DNA of 64,000 nucleotides from Microbispora sp. ZYX-F-249 (GCF_039649665.1 NZ_JBDJAW010000040.1:1-64000), one strand, 5' to 3'; numbered from the stretch's first letter, positions 50,102 to 59,588 are shown. Made by a program: numbers and translations. The notes: a model not told the origin generated them from the letters alone.

Positions 50102-51649
50102 ATGACTGTTTCCACCATCCAGCCGCCGGTCACCGAGCTGATCGGCGCGTTCGCCGCCGCACCGCCCGACCGCATCGGCCAGGAGTACCTGCGGCTGGCC
50201 GAGGCCGTGTGGAATGGCGGCACGCCGCCCCGGGACGTGGCCCTCGCGGCCGTTCCCGCTCTGGTGGCCCTGCTGGACGAGCCCGGCGACCGCCGCAAGG
50301 CGTACGTGGCCGTCCTGCTCGGGCTGCTGGCCGAGAGCGAGTACCCCGAGTACGGCGAACTGCAGGCGGCGGTCGGGCAGGGCCTGGACCGCTGTCTCGA
50401 TCTGCTGCGGAGAACCCCGGCGGACCGGCCGCTCTCCTACGCCCTGCGCTATCTCGTGGCCCATTTCCCCGCCGACCGGGACAGGGTGCTCGCGGCGGCC
50501 GAGGGCCTGGACATCGGCTCCGACGATCTGGCGCGGCTCGACCGGGCGCTGCAGCGCCTGGACCCGGACGCGCCGGTGCTCGGCCGCGTCTTCCCCTCCC
50601 CCTCGGTGTGGACCCTCGACGAGGCCGAGCGCGAGTTCGACCAGGCGTGGATCGCCGCGCTCACCCCCGAGCAGGTGCGCCACAACTGGGACTGCGACAC
50701 CCGGACGGTGCTGGGGCACGCGGGCGCCAAGGCGTACTGGGCGGCGGGCAACGGCGCCCCGGAGCGCACCGACCCCGGTCCCGCCCCGTCCCGTGACGCG
50801 GTCCGCGCCCCCGCCGTCGACCTCGGCGCGGAGGTCTTCCGGCCGCACGCCGCCGCGTTCCGCTGCCCGCGCTGCGGCGGCGGCCTGGAGTTCGAGACCG
50901 GCGCGGCGCGATGCGGCGGCTGCGGGACCGTCCACCCGCTGGCCGGCGGCGTCCTCGACCTGACCGCCCCCGAGGAGGGCAAGGACACCGAGGACTTCCT
51001 GCGCAGGCTCTCGGAGATCCCGACCATGGGACTGTTCTACGAGGCCCTCGCCCGGCCCGCCTTCCTGCGGATCTCCGGCTCGAACTGGGGCGGCGAGGTG
51101 TCGCGGGCCGCCGAGGACGCGTACATCGCCTCGCACGTGCGCCCGGTGGAGGGACCGGTGCTCGACCTCGGGGCCGGGGCCGGGAGCTGGACCGCGGTGC
51201 TGGCCGAGGCCGTCGGCCCGGAGCGCGTCATCGCGCTCGACGTGAACCCCGCGATGCTGGCCCTGCTGCACAGCCGGCTGCCGAAGGTGGCCTCGGTGCT
51301 CGCCGGCGCGGACGACCTGCCGTTCGACGACGCGTCGCTCGGCGCCGTGATGTGCTGGAACGCCCTCCAGGCGTTCCCCGACGACGCGCCCGCCGCGATC
51401 GCCGAGGTGGGCCGGTGCCTGCGCCCGGGCGGCACCTTCACGATCATGACGTTCCGGATGTCGGAGGACCCCGTCGCCCGCTACTTCCAGCGGTGCCACC
51501 ACCTGCCGCAGCACACCGAGGGGCTGCGCCTGTTCGACGTCGCCGAGCTCCGGCGGTGGCTGAGCGCGGCGGGCCTGGTGGTGCGCGAGGAGTGGTCCCC
51601 GGGCACCTTCGTCTTCCTCACCGCCGAGAAGGCCGGAGGACCGGCGTGA
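50102..51649 (+). CDS. Three-part methyltransferase: helical domain, zinc ribbon, SAM domain
   Basis: A 515-residue protein of unusual build. Residues ~1-235 are Ala/Leu-rich helices ([32 protein letters not shown]) that look HEAT-like and match no family I know. Residues ~255-290 form a zinc ribbon, [13 protein letters not shown]...RCGGCG. Residues ~340-510 are a class I methyltransferase with [17 protein letters not shown] (motif I), [10 protein letters not shown] and [17 protein letters not shown]. The ribbon plus SAM domain resembles RlmA-type and UbiE-like enzymes. The substrate is unknown; a large carrier-bound or rRNA substrate, the latter as self-resistance, is possible. Its stop overlaps the next gene (GTGA). 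Confidence 0.75.
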   Translation: MTVSTIQPPVTELIGAFAAAPPDRIGQEYLRLAEAVWNGGTPPRDVALAAVPALVALLDEPGDRRKAYVAVLLGLLAESEYPEYGELQAAVGQGLDRCLDLLRRTPADRPLSYALRYLVAHFPADRDRVLAAAEGLDIGSDDLARLDRALQRLDPDAPVLGRVFPSPSVWTLDEAEREFDQAWIAALTPEQVRHNWDCDTRTVLGHAGAKAYWAAGNGAPERTDPGPAPSRDAVRAPAVDLGAEVFRPHAAAFRCPRCGGGLEFETGAARCGGCGTVHPLAGGVLDLTAPEEGKDTEDFLRRLSEIPTMGLFYEALARPAFLRISGSNWGGEVSRAAEDAYIASHVRPVEGPVLDLGAGAGSWTAVLAEAVGPERVIALDVNPAMLALLHSRLPKVASVLAGADDLPFDDASLGAVMCWNALQAFPDDAPAAIAEVGRCLRPGGTFTIMTFRMSEDPVARYFQRCHHLPQHTEGLRLFDVAELRRWLSAAGLVVREEWSPGTFVFLTAEKAGGPA

Positions 51650-53025
51650 CCACGGTGAACGTGCGCGACCCCGGTCTCGCCCTGCCCGGGTCGCCCGCCT
51701 ACGACGCCGCGACGGCCGTCTTCAACCTGGCCGCCCCGGCCGAGCCGGCCGCCGCGCTGACCGCGCGGACGGTCGACGAGGTACGCGGCGCGATCGGCCA
51801 CGCGGCCGCGACCGGGCGGCGGGTACGGGTGCACGCCACCGGGCACGCGTCCGCCGCCGTCCGCCCGATGCGCGGGTCGGTGCTGATCAGGACGCGCCTG
51901 GACGGCGGCGTGGAGGTCGACGTACGGCGGCGGGTGGCCCGGGTCCCCGCGGGGACTCTGTGGGGCGAGGTGGTCGAGGCCGCGGCCCGGCACGGACTGG
52001 CGGCGCCGCACGGCTCGTCGGCGACCGTGGGGGTGGTCGGCTACCTGCTCAGGGGAGGCCTCAGCTTCTACGGCCGCGCCGTCGGGCTGGCGGTCAACCG
52101 CGTCCGCGCGATCGAACTCGTCACGGCGGACGGCGAGCACCGCCGGACCGACGCCACGCTCGACCCCGAGCTGTTCTGGGCGCTGCGGGGCGGCGGCGGC
52201 GGTTTCGGCGTCGTCACCGCGGTCGAGGTCGAGCTCTTCCCCGCCGACCTGGTGATCACGGGTGCGGCGTTCTGGCCCGCCGCCCACGCCCGGCGCGTCC
52301 TCGACCTGTGGCGGCGGTGGACGCTCGACGCGCCGCCGGAGGCGACGACGTCGCTGCGGGTGATGAACCTGCCGCCGCTGCCCGGGGTCCCGCCCGCCCT
52401 GGCCGCCGGCCCGGTGGTCTGCGTGGACGGCGCGATCCTCGCCGCGCGGGGCCCGGCGGCCGCGCGGAGCGTGGCCGAGGACCTGCTCGGGCCCCTGCGG
52501 TCGGTGGCCGAGCCGGTGCTCGACACCTGGCAGGAGGCCACTCCCGCCGCGGTGCCCGGGGTCCACATGGACCCGGCCGACCCGGTCCCGGTCGTCGGCG
52601 ACCACATGCTGCTGGACGAGCTCGGCGACGACGGCGCCGAGGCGTTCCTCGGCGCCGTCGGGCCGGGCAGCGGCTCCCCCCTGGTCGTCGCGGGGCTGCG
52701 GCAGCTCGGCGGCGCGTTCGCGGTCCCCGATCCGGCCGGCGGCGCGCTGAACCACCTGCCCGCCCGCTACTCCTACGCGGGCTCGGGCCCGCCGCTCGGG
52801 CCGGTGACGCCGCAGGCGCTGAGGGACCACTGCGCGAAGGTGCGCGCCGCGCTGTCCCCGTGGGACACCGGCACGACCGTCCCGTCGTTCGTGGAGAGCT
52901 TCGACCAGCCCCAGGGCCACCTCGGCCACGACGAGGTGCGGCGGGCCGACCTGGTGCGCCTGCGGGTCGACCCGGACGGCCTGTTCCGCGACGACATCGC
53001 GCCGGGCGCCACCACCCTGCGCTGA
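51646..53025 (+). CDS. FAD-linked oxidase of the BBE/PCMH type
   Basis: A 459-residue flavoprotein oxidase. RVRVHATGHASAA contains the His that binds FAD 8-alpha covalently in this family, and WALRGGGGGFGVVTAVEVELFP is the second FAD segment. In bicovalent BBE enzymes a Cys stands in the GxCPTVGVAG loop; here it is GSSATVGVVG, so only the His link is possible. The usual C-terminal BBE end (NYxD) is not evident. Such enzymes oxidise alcohols, amines or phenols; one is found in many enediyne and anthracycline clusters. GTG start 51646 coupled to the methyltransferase; ends at a strong terminator. Confidence 0.8.
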   Translation: MTTVNVRDPGLALPGSPAYDAATAVFNLAAPAEPAAALTARTVDEVRGAIGHAAATGRRVRVHATGHASAAVRPMRGSVLIRTRLDGGVEVDVRRRVARVPAGTLWGEVVEAAARHGLAAPHGSSATVGVVGYLLRGGLSFYGRAVGLAVNRVRAIELVTADGEHRRTDATLDPELFWALRGGGGGFGVVTAVEVELFPADLVITGAAFWPAAHARRVLDLWRRWTLDAPPEATTSLRVMNLPPLPGVPPALAAGPVVCVDGAILAARGPAAARSVAEDLLGPLRSVAEPVLDTWQEATPAAVPGVHMDPADPVPVVGDHMLLDELGDDGAEAFLGAVGPGSGSPLVVAGLRQLGGAFAVPDPAGGALNHLPARYSYAGSGPPLGPVTPQALRDHCAKVRAALSPWDTGTTVPSFVESFDQPQGHLGHDEVRRADLVRLRVDPDGLFRDDIAPGATTLR

Positions 53026-53050
53026 GACCCGGGCGCACGCGGCCCGCGAC

Positions 53051-53082
53051 GAAGGCGGCCGGACCTCGGTCCGGCCGCCTTC
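53051..53082. terminator. Strong bidirectional terminator
   Basis: A near-perfect hairpin, GAAGGCGGCCGGACC (53051-53065) against GGTCCGGCCGCCTTC (53068-53082), between the convergent FAD oxidase and HpaB-type genes. Confidence 0.88.
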
Positions 53083-53097
53083 CGTTCGCGCCTTTTC

Positions 53098-54654
53098 TCA
53101 GCCGTTGAGCAGGCCGTTCCTGGGGAAGCGCAGCTCCTCGAAGCCGCTGAGGTCGGGGGTGGTCCAGCCGTCCAGGTCGTACTCGGACAGGCACTCGTCG
53201 ACGAACGCCTTGTAGCCGTCCACCTGACCGTTGGCGAGCTGGCCGAGCAGCAGCTCCACCCGCGTGTTCTCGTGGTTGCCCGCGTAGTTGCGCTCGTACA
53301 GCTCGTGCCGGCCGCCGAACTCGGTGCCGACCGCGTCCCACAACAGCTTCATGACCTTGGCCCGCTCGACCGCGTCGGCGCCGTTGGAGCCGCGCAGATA
53401 CCTGTCGAGGTACGGCCGGACGTCGGGGTTCTTGAAGTCGTCCGCGCTCGAGTTGATGTAGATGAGCCCGCTGGCGACGTCCTGCTGCACGATCTCCTTC
53501 ACCCGCGGGTACCCGACCTGCATGAACCAGCGGTAGGCCAGGCCGTACTGGGGGTTGGGCAGCAGCGCGCCGTTCTTCCACGGCACGGGGTTGCGCGCGG
53601 CGGCGTCCGACAGGGCCCAGAACAGGTTGCGCCAGGCGAGGACCTCCCCCAGCCTGCTCTGCACCCCCCGGAAGTCGGCCGTTCCGGTGATCTCCAGGGC
53701 CTTGGCGAGCAGGCCCGCGATGAACTCCAGCTTGACGGCCAGGCGGGTGCAGCCGTGGAAGGTGAACCGCTCGATGAACCCGGAGTGCCCGCTGAACATC
53801 TGGACCTTGGCCAGGTCCCCGTAGATGAACACGTTCTCCCAGGGGATGAGCACCTTGTCCAGCACGAGGATCGTGTCGTTCTCGTCGAGCCGGGACGACA
53901 GCGGATAGTCGAACGGGCTGCCCATCACGGCGGCGGTGGCCGAGTAGGACGGCCGGCAGATGAGCTTCATGCCGGGGGCGCCCATGGGCACGGTGGCGAC
54001 CAGGGCGAACTTGCGGTCCTTGATGGGCAGGCCGTAGTGGGCGATGAAGTTGTAGTGGGTCAGGGCCGAGGCGGTCGCGACGACCTTGGCGCCGCTGACC
54101 ACGACGCCCGCGTCGGTCTCCCGCTCCACGTGGACGAAGACGTCCGCGACCTCGTCGACCGAGCGGCTGCGGTCCACCGGGGGATGCACGATCGCGTGGT
54201 TCCAGTAGAGGACCTTCTCCTGGGACTCCCGGTACCAGCGCCTGGCGTTGTCGGCGAACGGCTCGTAGAAGTCCGCGTTGGCGCCGAGCGTGCCGAGGAA
54301 GGACGCCTTGTAGTCCGGGCTGCGCCCCATCCAGCCGTAGCTCAGCCGGGCCCAGGTCGCGATCGCCCGCTGGTCGGCGACGAGGTCGTCCACGCTGCGC
54401 GGGGTGGTGAAGAACCGGTGGGTGTAGCCGTCGCCGCCGGCGTCGCAGGGGGCGGTCAGCGCCTCGCGGCGGTCCGGGTCGTGCAGGGCGTCGTACAGTC
54501 GCGCCGTCATCCGTACCGGGTTGCGGAAGGCGGGGTGCGTGGTGACGTCCTTGACGCGGTCGCCGTAGAGGTAGATCTCGCGGTCGTCGCGCAGGCTTTC
54601 CACGTACTCGTCGCCGGTCAGCGGCCGGGAACCGGCGGGCTGGCTGTCGGTCAT
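53098..54654 (-). CDS. HpaB/SgcC-type FADH2-dependent phenol hydroxylase
   Basis: A 518-residue two-component monooxygenase of the 4-hydroxyphenylacetate 3-hydroxylase group. [25 protein letters not shown] is the family opening, [32 protein letters not shown] and [10 protein letters not shown] are typical blocks, and [15 protein letters not shown] lies near the end. In C-1027 the homologue SgcC hydroxylates carrier-bound chloro-beta-tyrosine ortho to its phenol. Here the hydroxymandelyl-PCP is the likely substrate. It needs a flavin reductase, not present in the window. Start 54654; a motif-A-like box lies 220 bp upstream. Confidence 0.9.
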   Translation of the reverse strand: MTDSQPAGSRPLTGDEYVESLRDDREIYLYGDRVKDVTTHPAFRNPVRMTARLYDALHDPDRREALTAPCDAGGDGYTHRFFTTPRSVDDLVADQRAIATWARLSYGWMGRSPDYKASFLGTLGANADFYEPFADNARRWYRESQEKVLYWNHAIVHPPVDRSRSVDEVADVFVHVERETDAGVVVSGAKVVATASALTHYNFIAHYGLPIKDRKFALVATVPMGAPGMKLICRPSYSATAAVMGSPFDYPLSSRLDENDTILVLDKVLIPWENVFIYGDLAKVQMFSGHSGFIERFTFHGCTRLAVKLEFIAGLLAKALEITGTADFRGVQSRLGEVLAWRNLFWALSDAAARNPVPWKNGALLPNPQYGLAYRWFMQVGYPRVKEIVQQDVASGLIYINSSADDFKNPDVRPYLDRYLRGSNGADAVERAKVMKLLWDAVGTEFGGRHELYERNYAGNHENTRVELLLGQLANGQVDGYKAFVDECLSEYDLDGWTTPDLSGFEELRFPRNGLLNG

Positions 54655-55030
54655 CGGGCTTCTCCCTCTTCTCGCAACTCGACTCCTGGGTGGGTCCTGC
54701 TTGAGGTGGCGGCGCCGCGTCGCGGGGACGCGGGGAAGGAGCCGGGAGCGCCCGCGCGTCAGCGGAACGGGAACCGGAAGCCGGAGCGCTCGGTGGACGG
54801 CGCCTCCCCCGGCCGGGGGCGGGCGTTGCGCATTCCGCTGTGCGACCGATGCTGTCACCGCCCGGCGCGCGGGGCTTCTTCCAGGCTGCGGTCCTGCCGC
54901 TCATCACCCCGCTGACGAGGCACGACGACGCCCGGTGGGCAATCGAGAAGGTGCACGACGCAACCGCGGGTGCGACCTTCGGGATGGGGTGGCACGGCAT
55001 GCGCCGCCCGAGATTCCACGGGAGGAAGAG
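54655..55030. promoter_or_regulatory. Divergent region with two motif-A boxes
   Basis: This 376-bp gap holds GCAGCCTGGAAGAAGC on the minus strand (54874-54889) for the HpaB-type gene and GCAATCGAGAAGGTGC on the plus strand (54939-54954) for the flavoenzyme at 55031. Apart from these I see no gene; short frames here lack ribosome sites. Confidence 0.55.
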
Positions 55031-56212
55031 TTGCTGACGACCGAGGTTCCGACGCGGGAACAGCTTGTTCGCCGCGCCAGCGACATCGCTCCGGTTCTGC
55101 GCGGCCACGCGGCCTGGGCGGAGGAGCACCGCCGCATCCACGACGAGTCGATCGAGGCGCTCGCCGACGCCGGCGTGTTCAAGCTGCGGGTGCCGGCCCG
55201 GTACGGCGGTTACGAGGCCGACACGCGCACCCTGGCCGACGTGGCCGCCGAGCTCGGCAGGGCCGACGGCTCGACGTCCTGGGTGGCCTCCGTCTACTGG
55301 ATCCCCACCTGGATGACCTGCCTGTTCCCCGACGAGGTGCAAGACGAGGTCTTCTCCACCCCCGACGTCCGGGTGTGCGGCACGCTGAGCCCGACGGGCA
55401 CGGCCGTCCCCACCGACGGCGGCGTCGTGCTCAACGGCAGGTGGGGGTTCATCAGCGGCGCCCTGCACAGCCACTGGCAGGAGATCGTCGCCATCCACAT
55501 CCCGCAGGACGGCGAGCCGTACCCGGTCATGACGCTGGTCCCGATGTCGGACCTGCAGGTGGTGGACGACTGGCACACCTCCGGGCTCCGGGGGACGGGC
55601 AGCGTCACCACGGTGGCCGAGAACGTGTTCGTCCCCTCGTCGCGGGTGCTGCCCCTGCCGGCGATCCTGGAGGGCCAGGGCGCCTCGGTGAGCAACGCCG
55701 GCAGGCCCGCCTACCGCGCGCCGCTGCTGCCGGTCGCCTCCGCGTCCTCGGTCGGCACGGTCCTCGGCCTGGCGAGGGCGGCGCAGGACGCGTTCTTCCA
55801 GCGGCTGCCGCAGCGGAAGATCACCTACACCGGGTACGCGAGCCAGGCCGAGGCGCCGCTGACCCACCTGCAGACGGCCGACGCGGCCATGAAGATCGAC
55901 GAGGCCTTCTTCCACGCCCACCGGCTGACCGGCCTGGTCGACGGCAAGGGCGCGGACGGGACGCCGTGGTCGCTGGAGGAGCGGGTCAGGGCCCGCGCCG
56001 ACATGGGCGCCGTGTGCCGGCTCGGCAAGGAGGCCGTCGACATCCTGGCCCTCGCCAGCGGCGGCTCGTCCGTCTACACCGACCAGCCGATCCAGCGGAT
56101 CGCCCGTGACGTCCAGGCGATCAACCTGCACGCCCTGATGCACCCCGACACCAACGCCGAGCTGTACGGGCGGATCCTGTGCGGCCTCGGGCCGGACACC
56201 CTCTACGTCTGA
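55031..56212 (+). CDS. Acyl-CoA dehydrogenase-fold flavin monooxygenase (first)
   Basis: A 393-residue group D flavoenzyme: acyl-CoA dehydrogenase fold used as a flavin monooxygenase. [50 protein letters not shown] is the standard N-terminal block, [22 protein letters not shown] the central one, and the C-terminal helices end [25 protein letters not shown]. It lacks a clear catalytic Glu base. Relatives hydroxylate phenols (HsaA, HpaC2-type) or N-oxidise amino sugars (KijD3). A TTG start at 55031 is fixed by GGAGG five bases upstream. First of three co-directed genes to 58091. Confidence 0.8.
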   Translation: MLTTEVPTREQLVRRASDIAPVLRGHAAWAEEHRRIHDESIEALADAGVFKLRVPARYGGYEADTRTLADVAAELGRADGSTSWVASVYWIPTWMTCLFPDEVQDEVFSTPDVRVCGTLSPTGTAVPTDGGVVLNGRWGFISGALHSHWQEIVAIHIPQDGEPYPVMTLVPMSDLQVVDDWHTSGLRGTGSVTTVAENVFVPSSRVLPLPAILEGQGASVSNAGRPAYRAPLLPVASASSVGTVLGLARAAQDAFFQRLPQRKITYTGYASQAEAPLTHLQTADAAMKIDEAFFHAHRLTGLVDGKGADGTPWSLEERVRARADMGAVCRLGKEAVDILALASGGSSVYTDQPIQRIARDVQAINLHALMHPDTNAELYGRILCGLGPDTLYV

Positions 56213-56253
56213 CCGGCCGGCCCCCCGTTCCCCCTCCGACGAAGGATCGTGAC

Positions 56254-56685
56254 ATGACCATCACCGAAACCTCCCCGACCACCGCCGGCCCCACCGCCGA
56301 GGACAGGGCCGCGGTCGCCGCCGTTCCCCAGCGCATCGTGGCGGCGTGGGCCGCCCACGACGGCGACGCCTTCGCCGGCGTCTTCGCCGAGGACGGCACG
56401 ATGATCCTCCCCGGCGTCTACCGCAAGGGCCGCGCCGAGATCGCCGCCTTCATGAGCGCCGCCTTCAGCGGCCCCTACAAGGGCACCCAGGTGACCGGCA
56501 CGCCTCTCGACGTCGTCTTCCACGGCCCCGACACCGCCGTACTGATCACCACGGGCGGCGTGCTCGGCCCCGGGGAGACCGAGGTCGCCGACGAGCGGGC
56601 CATCCGGGCCTCGTGGATCGTCGTCAGGCGGGACGGGCAGTGGAGCCTCGCCGCCTACCAGAACAGCCCCCGCGACGCGGCCTGA
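56254..56685 (+). CDS. SgcJ-like NTF2-superfamily protein
   Basis: A 143-residue protein of the SgcJ/EcaC group of the NTF2 fold. [48 protein letters not shown] is the family N-terminal block; the beta sheet follows to [20 protein letters not shown]. SgcJ and its homologues are conserved next to enediyne PKS genes, with a role in processing the core polyene that is not settled; EcaC-type relatives occur in aromatic clusters too. The ATG at 56254 follows GAAGGA. It stands between two flavoenzyme genes with 30-40 bp gaps. Confidence 0.82.
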   Translation: MTITETSPTTAGPTAEDRAAVAAVPQRIVAAWAAHDGDAFAGVFAEDGTMILPGVYRKGRAEIAAFMSAAFSGPYKGTQVTGTPLDVVFHGPDTAVLITTGGVLGPGETEVADERAIRASWIVVRRDGQWSLAAYQNSPRDAA

Positions 56686-56717
56686 CCGGCGCGGTGGAGA
56701 GCGAGGAGGTGACCGCC

Positions 56718-58091
56718 ATGGGCGGCAATGTCGGTGACCGCGCGGTGGTGCTCGGCGGGAGCATGGCGGGCCTGCTGGCCGCGCGCGTGCTCTCGGAGTC
56801 GTACGGCGAGGTTCTGGTGGTGGACCGGGACGAGCTGGGCGAATCGACCGCCGCCCGGCGCGGCGTCCCGCAGGGACGTCACGTGCACGGGCTGCTCGCC
56901 CGGGGCCAGCAGATCCTGGAGGAGCTGTTCCCCGGGTTCACCGGGGACGCGGTCGCGGCCGGCATCCCCACGGGCGACCTCGGCGAGCTCCGGTGGTACT
57001 TCAACGGAGTACGGCTGGAGCCCGCCCCGACCGGGCTCGTGTGCGTGTCGGCGGCCCGGCCCGTGCTGGAGAGCCGCGTGCGGGCCCGGGTGGCCGCCCT
57101 GCCGGGCGTGCGGTTCGTGGATCGGTGCGACATCACCGGGCTGACCACGACTCCCGACCGCCGGCGGGTCACCGGGGTCCGGGTGCACCACCACGGCGGC
57201 TCCCCGGAGACGCTGGAGGCCGACCTCGTCGTCGACGCGACCGGCCGCGGTTCCCGCACGCCGGTGTGGCTGGAGGAGTTCGGTTACCGCCGCCCGGAGG
57301 AGGAGCGGATCAGGATCGACCTCACCTACACGACCCGGCACTACCGCCTGCCGGACGAGGGCGTGCTGAACGGCGACCTGTCCATCAACCCCGTCTCCTC
57401 CCCCTCGCACCCCCGCGGCGCGTTCTTCTCCCGCATCGAGGACGGCCGGTGCGTGCTGTCGCTCACCGGCGTCCTCGGCGACGCGGCGCCGGCCGAGCCC
57501 GAGGGTTTCCTCGACTTCGTCCGGTCGCTCCCGGTTCCGGACGTCTACGAGGTCATCAAGGACGCCGAGCCGCTCGACGACCCGGTCTCCTTCCGCTACC
57601 CCGCCAGCGTGCGGCGCCACTACGAGAGGCTGCCGGACTTCCCCGACCGGCTGCTCGTGCTCGGCGACGCGGCGTGCAGCTTCAACCCGGTGTACGGCCA
57701 GGGCATGACCGTCGCCGCCCTCGAGGCGCTGACGCTGCGCTCCCACCTGGCCGAGGGGGCGCCGCCCCGCCCGCAGCGCTTCCTCAAGGACATCGCCGCC
57801 GTCATCGACGTGCCGTGGAACATCTCGGCCGGCGGGGACCTCGCGTTCCCCCAGATCGAGGCCCCCCGGCCGCTGATGGTGCGGATGATGAACGCGTACA
57901 TGGCCCGGCTGCAGGCGGCGGCGACCCGCGACGGCGCGGTCACCCGGACCTTCATGCGGGTGGCCGGGCTGGTGGACCCGCCGCAGGCGCTGATGGCCCC
58001 CGGCATGATGCTGCGGGTGCTGAAGTCGGGCGGCAGTCCCGCGGCTCCGGCGGCGTCCCGGCCTGCGGTGCCCGCCGCGGCGCGGCGCTGA
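56718..58091 (+). CDS. FAD-dependent monooxygenase/oxidoreductase
   Basis: A 457-residue flavoprotein of the aromatic-hydroxylase superfamily. VVLGGSMAGLLAARVLSESYGEVLVVDRDEL is the Rossmann FAD motif (GGSMAG rather than GAGxGG), LVVDATGRGSRTP is the DG-type motif, and LLVLGDAACSFNPVYGQGMTVAALEAL the second FAD segment (GDAxxxxxPxxGxG). It lacks WxWxIP, so it is not a halogenase. It is closest in pattern to hydroxylases and epoxidases of polyketide and terpenoid clusters. The C-terminal ~25 residues are Ala/Pro-rich. ATG at 56718 after GAGGAGGTG; ends in a 16-bp hairpin. Confidence 0.82.
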   Translation: MGGNVGDRAVVLGGSMAGLLAARVLSESYGEVLVVDRDELGESTAARRGVPQGRHVHGLLARGQQILEELFPGFTGDAVAAGIPTGDLGELRWYFNGVRLEPAPTGLVCVSAARPVLESRVRARVAALPGVRFVDRCDITGLTTTPDRRRVTGVRVHHHGGSPETLEADLVVDATGRGSRTPVWLEEFGYRRPEEERIRIDLTYTTRHYRLPDEGVLNGDLSINPVSSPSHPRGAFFSRIEDGRCVLSLTGVLGDAAPAEPEGFLDFVRSLPVPDVYEVIKDAEPLDDPVSFRYPASVRRHYERLPDFPDRLLVLGDAACSFNPVYGQGMTVAALEALTLRSHLAEGAPPRPQRFLKDIAAVIDVPWNISAGGDLAFPQIEAPRPLMVRMMNAYMARLQAAATRDGAVTRTFMRVAGLVDPPQALMAPGMMLRVLKSGGSPAAPAASRPAVPAAARR

Positions 58092-58107
58092 CCGGATCCC
58101 GGCGCCG

Positions 58108-58142
58108 AAGAGCCGCTCCCGCCGACGGCGGGAGCGGCTCTT
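58108..58142. terminator. Strong hairpin terminator ending in TT
   Basis: AAGAGCCGCTCCCGCC (58108-58123) pairs perfectly with GGCGGGAGCGGCTCTT (58127-58142), a 16-bp stem with a 3-nt loop, between convergent genes. Confidence 0.9.
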
Positions 58143-58152
58143 GTGTTCGCCC

Positions 58153-58236
58153 CATCAGGCTCGTGTGGTGGCCGATCAGGCTCTTGCGCCGCCCGATCGG
58201 GCTCTTGCGCCGCCCGATCGGGCTCTTGCGCCGCCC
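58153..58236. repeat. 21-bp minisatellite, four copies
   Basis: Three near-identical units of GATCGGGCTCTTGCGCCGCCC (58174-58236) and one degenerate unit before them (58153-58173). It ends two bases before the stop codon of the minus-strand flavoenzyme gene, between that stop and the terminator. Confidence 0.88.
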
Positions 58237-58238
58237 GA

Positions 58239-59474
58239 TCAGCCGACGCCGAACCTCGCGCGGGCGAGCTCGCGGTTGGCGAGACTCGACAGGAAGACGG
58301 CCAGGCCCGCGTGGCTGTGCAGCGTGGACATGTCGCGCCACACCCGCTCGATGCGCTCGCCCTGCCGCACGGAGCTCGATCCCGCCGTGGGGAACAGGTG
58401 GCCCTCCACGGCCCGCCAGCAGAGCCGGACGACCTCGCGGCTGATCGTCGCCAGCCGCAGCTCGCGTTCCCGGGTGAACGCGGAGGGCCCGCGCTCGCAG
58501 GTCTCCCGCCACTGGCGTACGGCGTCGGTCATGGCCGCCTCCGCCGTGGCGATCATCGCGCTGGCCTCGCCGTACCGGAACTGGTAGTCGGGGTCCTCGG
58601 TCCTGCTGACGATCGGGAAGAACGTCGTCGTCCTGCTCCGCATCAGGTCCTCGTACGCGTCGAGGGCGCCCTGGGCCATGCCGACGGCCAGCGCGCCCAG
58701 CTCGAGCAGCATGAAGCTGAGCGGGCCGCCGCCGTACTGCGGGTTGGCGTGCAGGGCGAGACCCGGCGTGCCGCCGGTGACCGTCACCTGGCTGAGATGG
58801 GCGCCGAGCGTGAGGTGGTCGGGGACGAAGGCGTTCTCGATGGAGATGCTGTGCGAGCCGCTCCCCCGCAGCCCGAGCTGCTGCCCCCAGTCGTCCAGGC
58901 GCCGCCACTGGTCGCGGGACACGACGAACAGCATGGGCGCCGGCGGCTCCCCCTCCCGGGCGGGGACGAGGGTGTGGCCGAGGAAGTGGGTGGCGTAGGG
59001 CGCTCCGGAGCAGTAGTTCCAGACGCCGTCGAGCACCCAGCCGCCCTCGGTGCGCTCGGCCTTGCCGGCGGGCGCGACCGTGGCGGGGCAGATGAAGTCG
59101 CCGCCGGCGAACAACTCGGCCTGGGCCGGCTCGGGGAACAGCGTGGCCACCGCGAGCGCGTGCGCGGCGCCGAACAGGTACATCCAGCCGGTCGAGGGGC
59201 AGCCGCGGGCCAGCGCGGTCGAGACCCGCATGAAGGTGTCGACCCCGAACTCGTAACCGCCGTACCGCCGGGGAACCAGCAGCCGGTAGAAGCCGGCCTC
59301 GGCGAACCGCCGGTGCGTGTCCTCCGCGTAGTAGGTGCGCTCCTCGGTCTCGGCCTGGCGCGCGACCAGGGCCGAGGCGATCGCCTCGGCCCTGGCTACG
59401 ACGTCCTCGGGCGTGAGACCGGGCTCGGGCGGGCTGGCCGGGGCCCGATCTGCGACACGAGTGACAACTGTCAT
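58239..59474 (-). CDS. Acyl-CoA dehydrogenase-fold flavin monooxygenase (second)
   Basis: A 411-residue relative of the enzyme at 55031, about equally long but clearly distinct in sequence. FAEAGFYRLLVPRRYGGYEFGVDTFMRVSTALARGCPSTGWMYLFGAAHA is the N-terminal block, LGLRGSGSHSISIENAFVPDHLTLGA the central one, and AVEGHLFPTAGSSSVRQGERIERVWRDMSTLHSHAG the C-terminal end with the His typical of phenol-hydroxylating group D enzymes (HsaA-like). It should use FADH2 or FMNH2 from a reductase. The ATG at 59474 follows GGAGGG. Motif A with the exact TGTGAC second box lies 72 bp upstream. Confidence 0.82.
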   Translation of the reverse strand: MTVVTRVADRAPASPPEPGLTPEDVVARAEAIASALVARQAETEERTYYAEDTHRRFAEAGFYRLLVPRRYGGYEFGVDTFMRVSTALARGCPSTGWMYLFGAAHALAVATLFPEPAQAELFAGGDFICPATVAPAGKAERTEGGWVLDGVWNYCSGAPYATHFLGHTLVPAREGEPPAPMLFVVSRDQWRRLDDWGQQLGLRGSGSHSISIENAFVPDHLTLGAHLSQVTVTGGTPGLALHANPQYGGGPLSFMLLELGALAVGMAQGALDAYEDLMRSRTTTFFPIVSRTEDPDYQFRYGEASAMIATAEAAMTDAVRQWRETCERGPSAFTRERELRLATISREVVRLCWRAVEGHLFPTAGSSSVRQGERIERVWRDMSTLHSHAGLAVFLSSLANRELARARFGVG

Positions 59475-59545
59475 TGGTTGCGGCCCTCCGTCTCGGATGA
59501 TGGGCTGGGGGACACCTCCAGCGTCACACCCGTCGTCGTGGCCGC

Positions 59546-59561
59546 GCATCTCTCCGATTGC
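59546..59561 (-). promoter_or_regulatory. Motif A upstream of the second flavin monooxygenase
   Basis: Minus-strand GCAATCGGAGAGATGC; TGTGAC begins exactly 17 nt after the box, as behind the halogenase copy. Confidence 0.65.
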
Positions 59562-59588
59562 CGGGTCTGACGCGCGCGCGGACGCACG

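Noticed and set aside
52256-56143. A 1295-codon minus-strand open frame
   Set aside because: It overlaps the FAD oxidase, the HpaB-type gene in another frame and the flavoenzyme antisense; composition is that of a shadow frame.
58153-58236. CRISPR array
   Set aside because: The 21-bp units are directly adjacent without spacers; it is a minisatellite. The same holds for the 87-bp repeats at 17824-18084.
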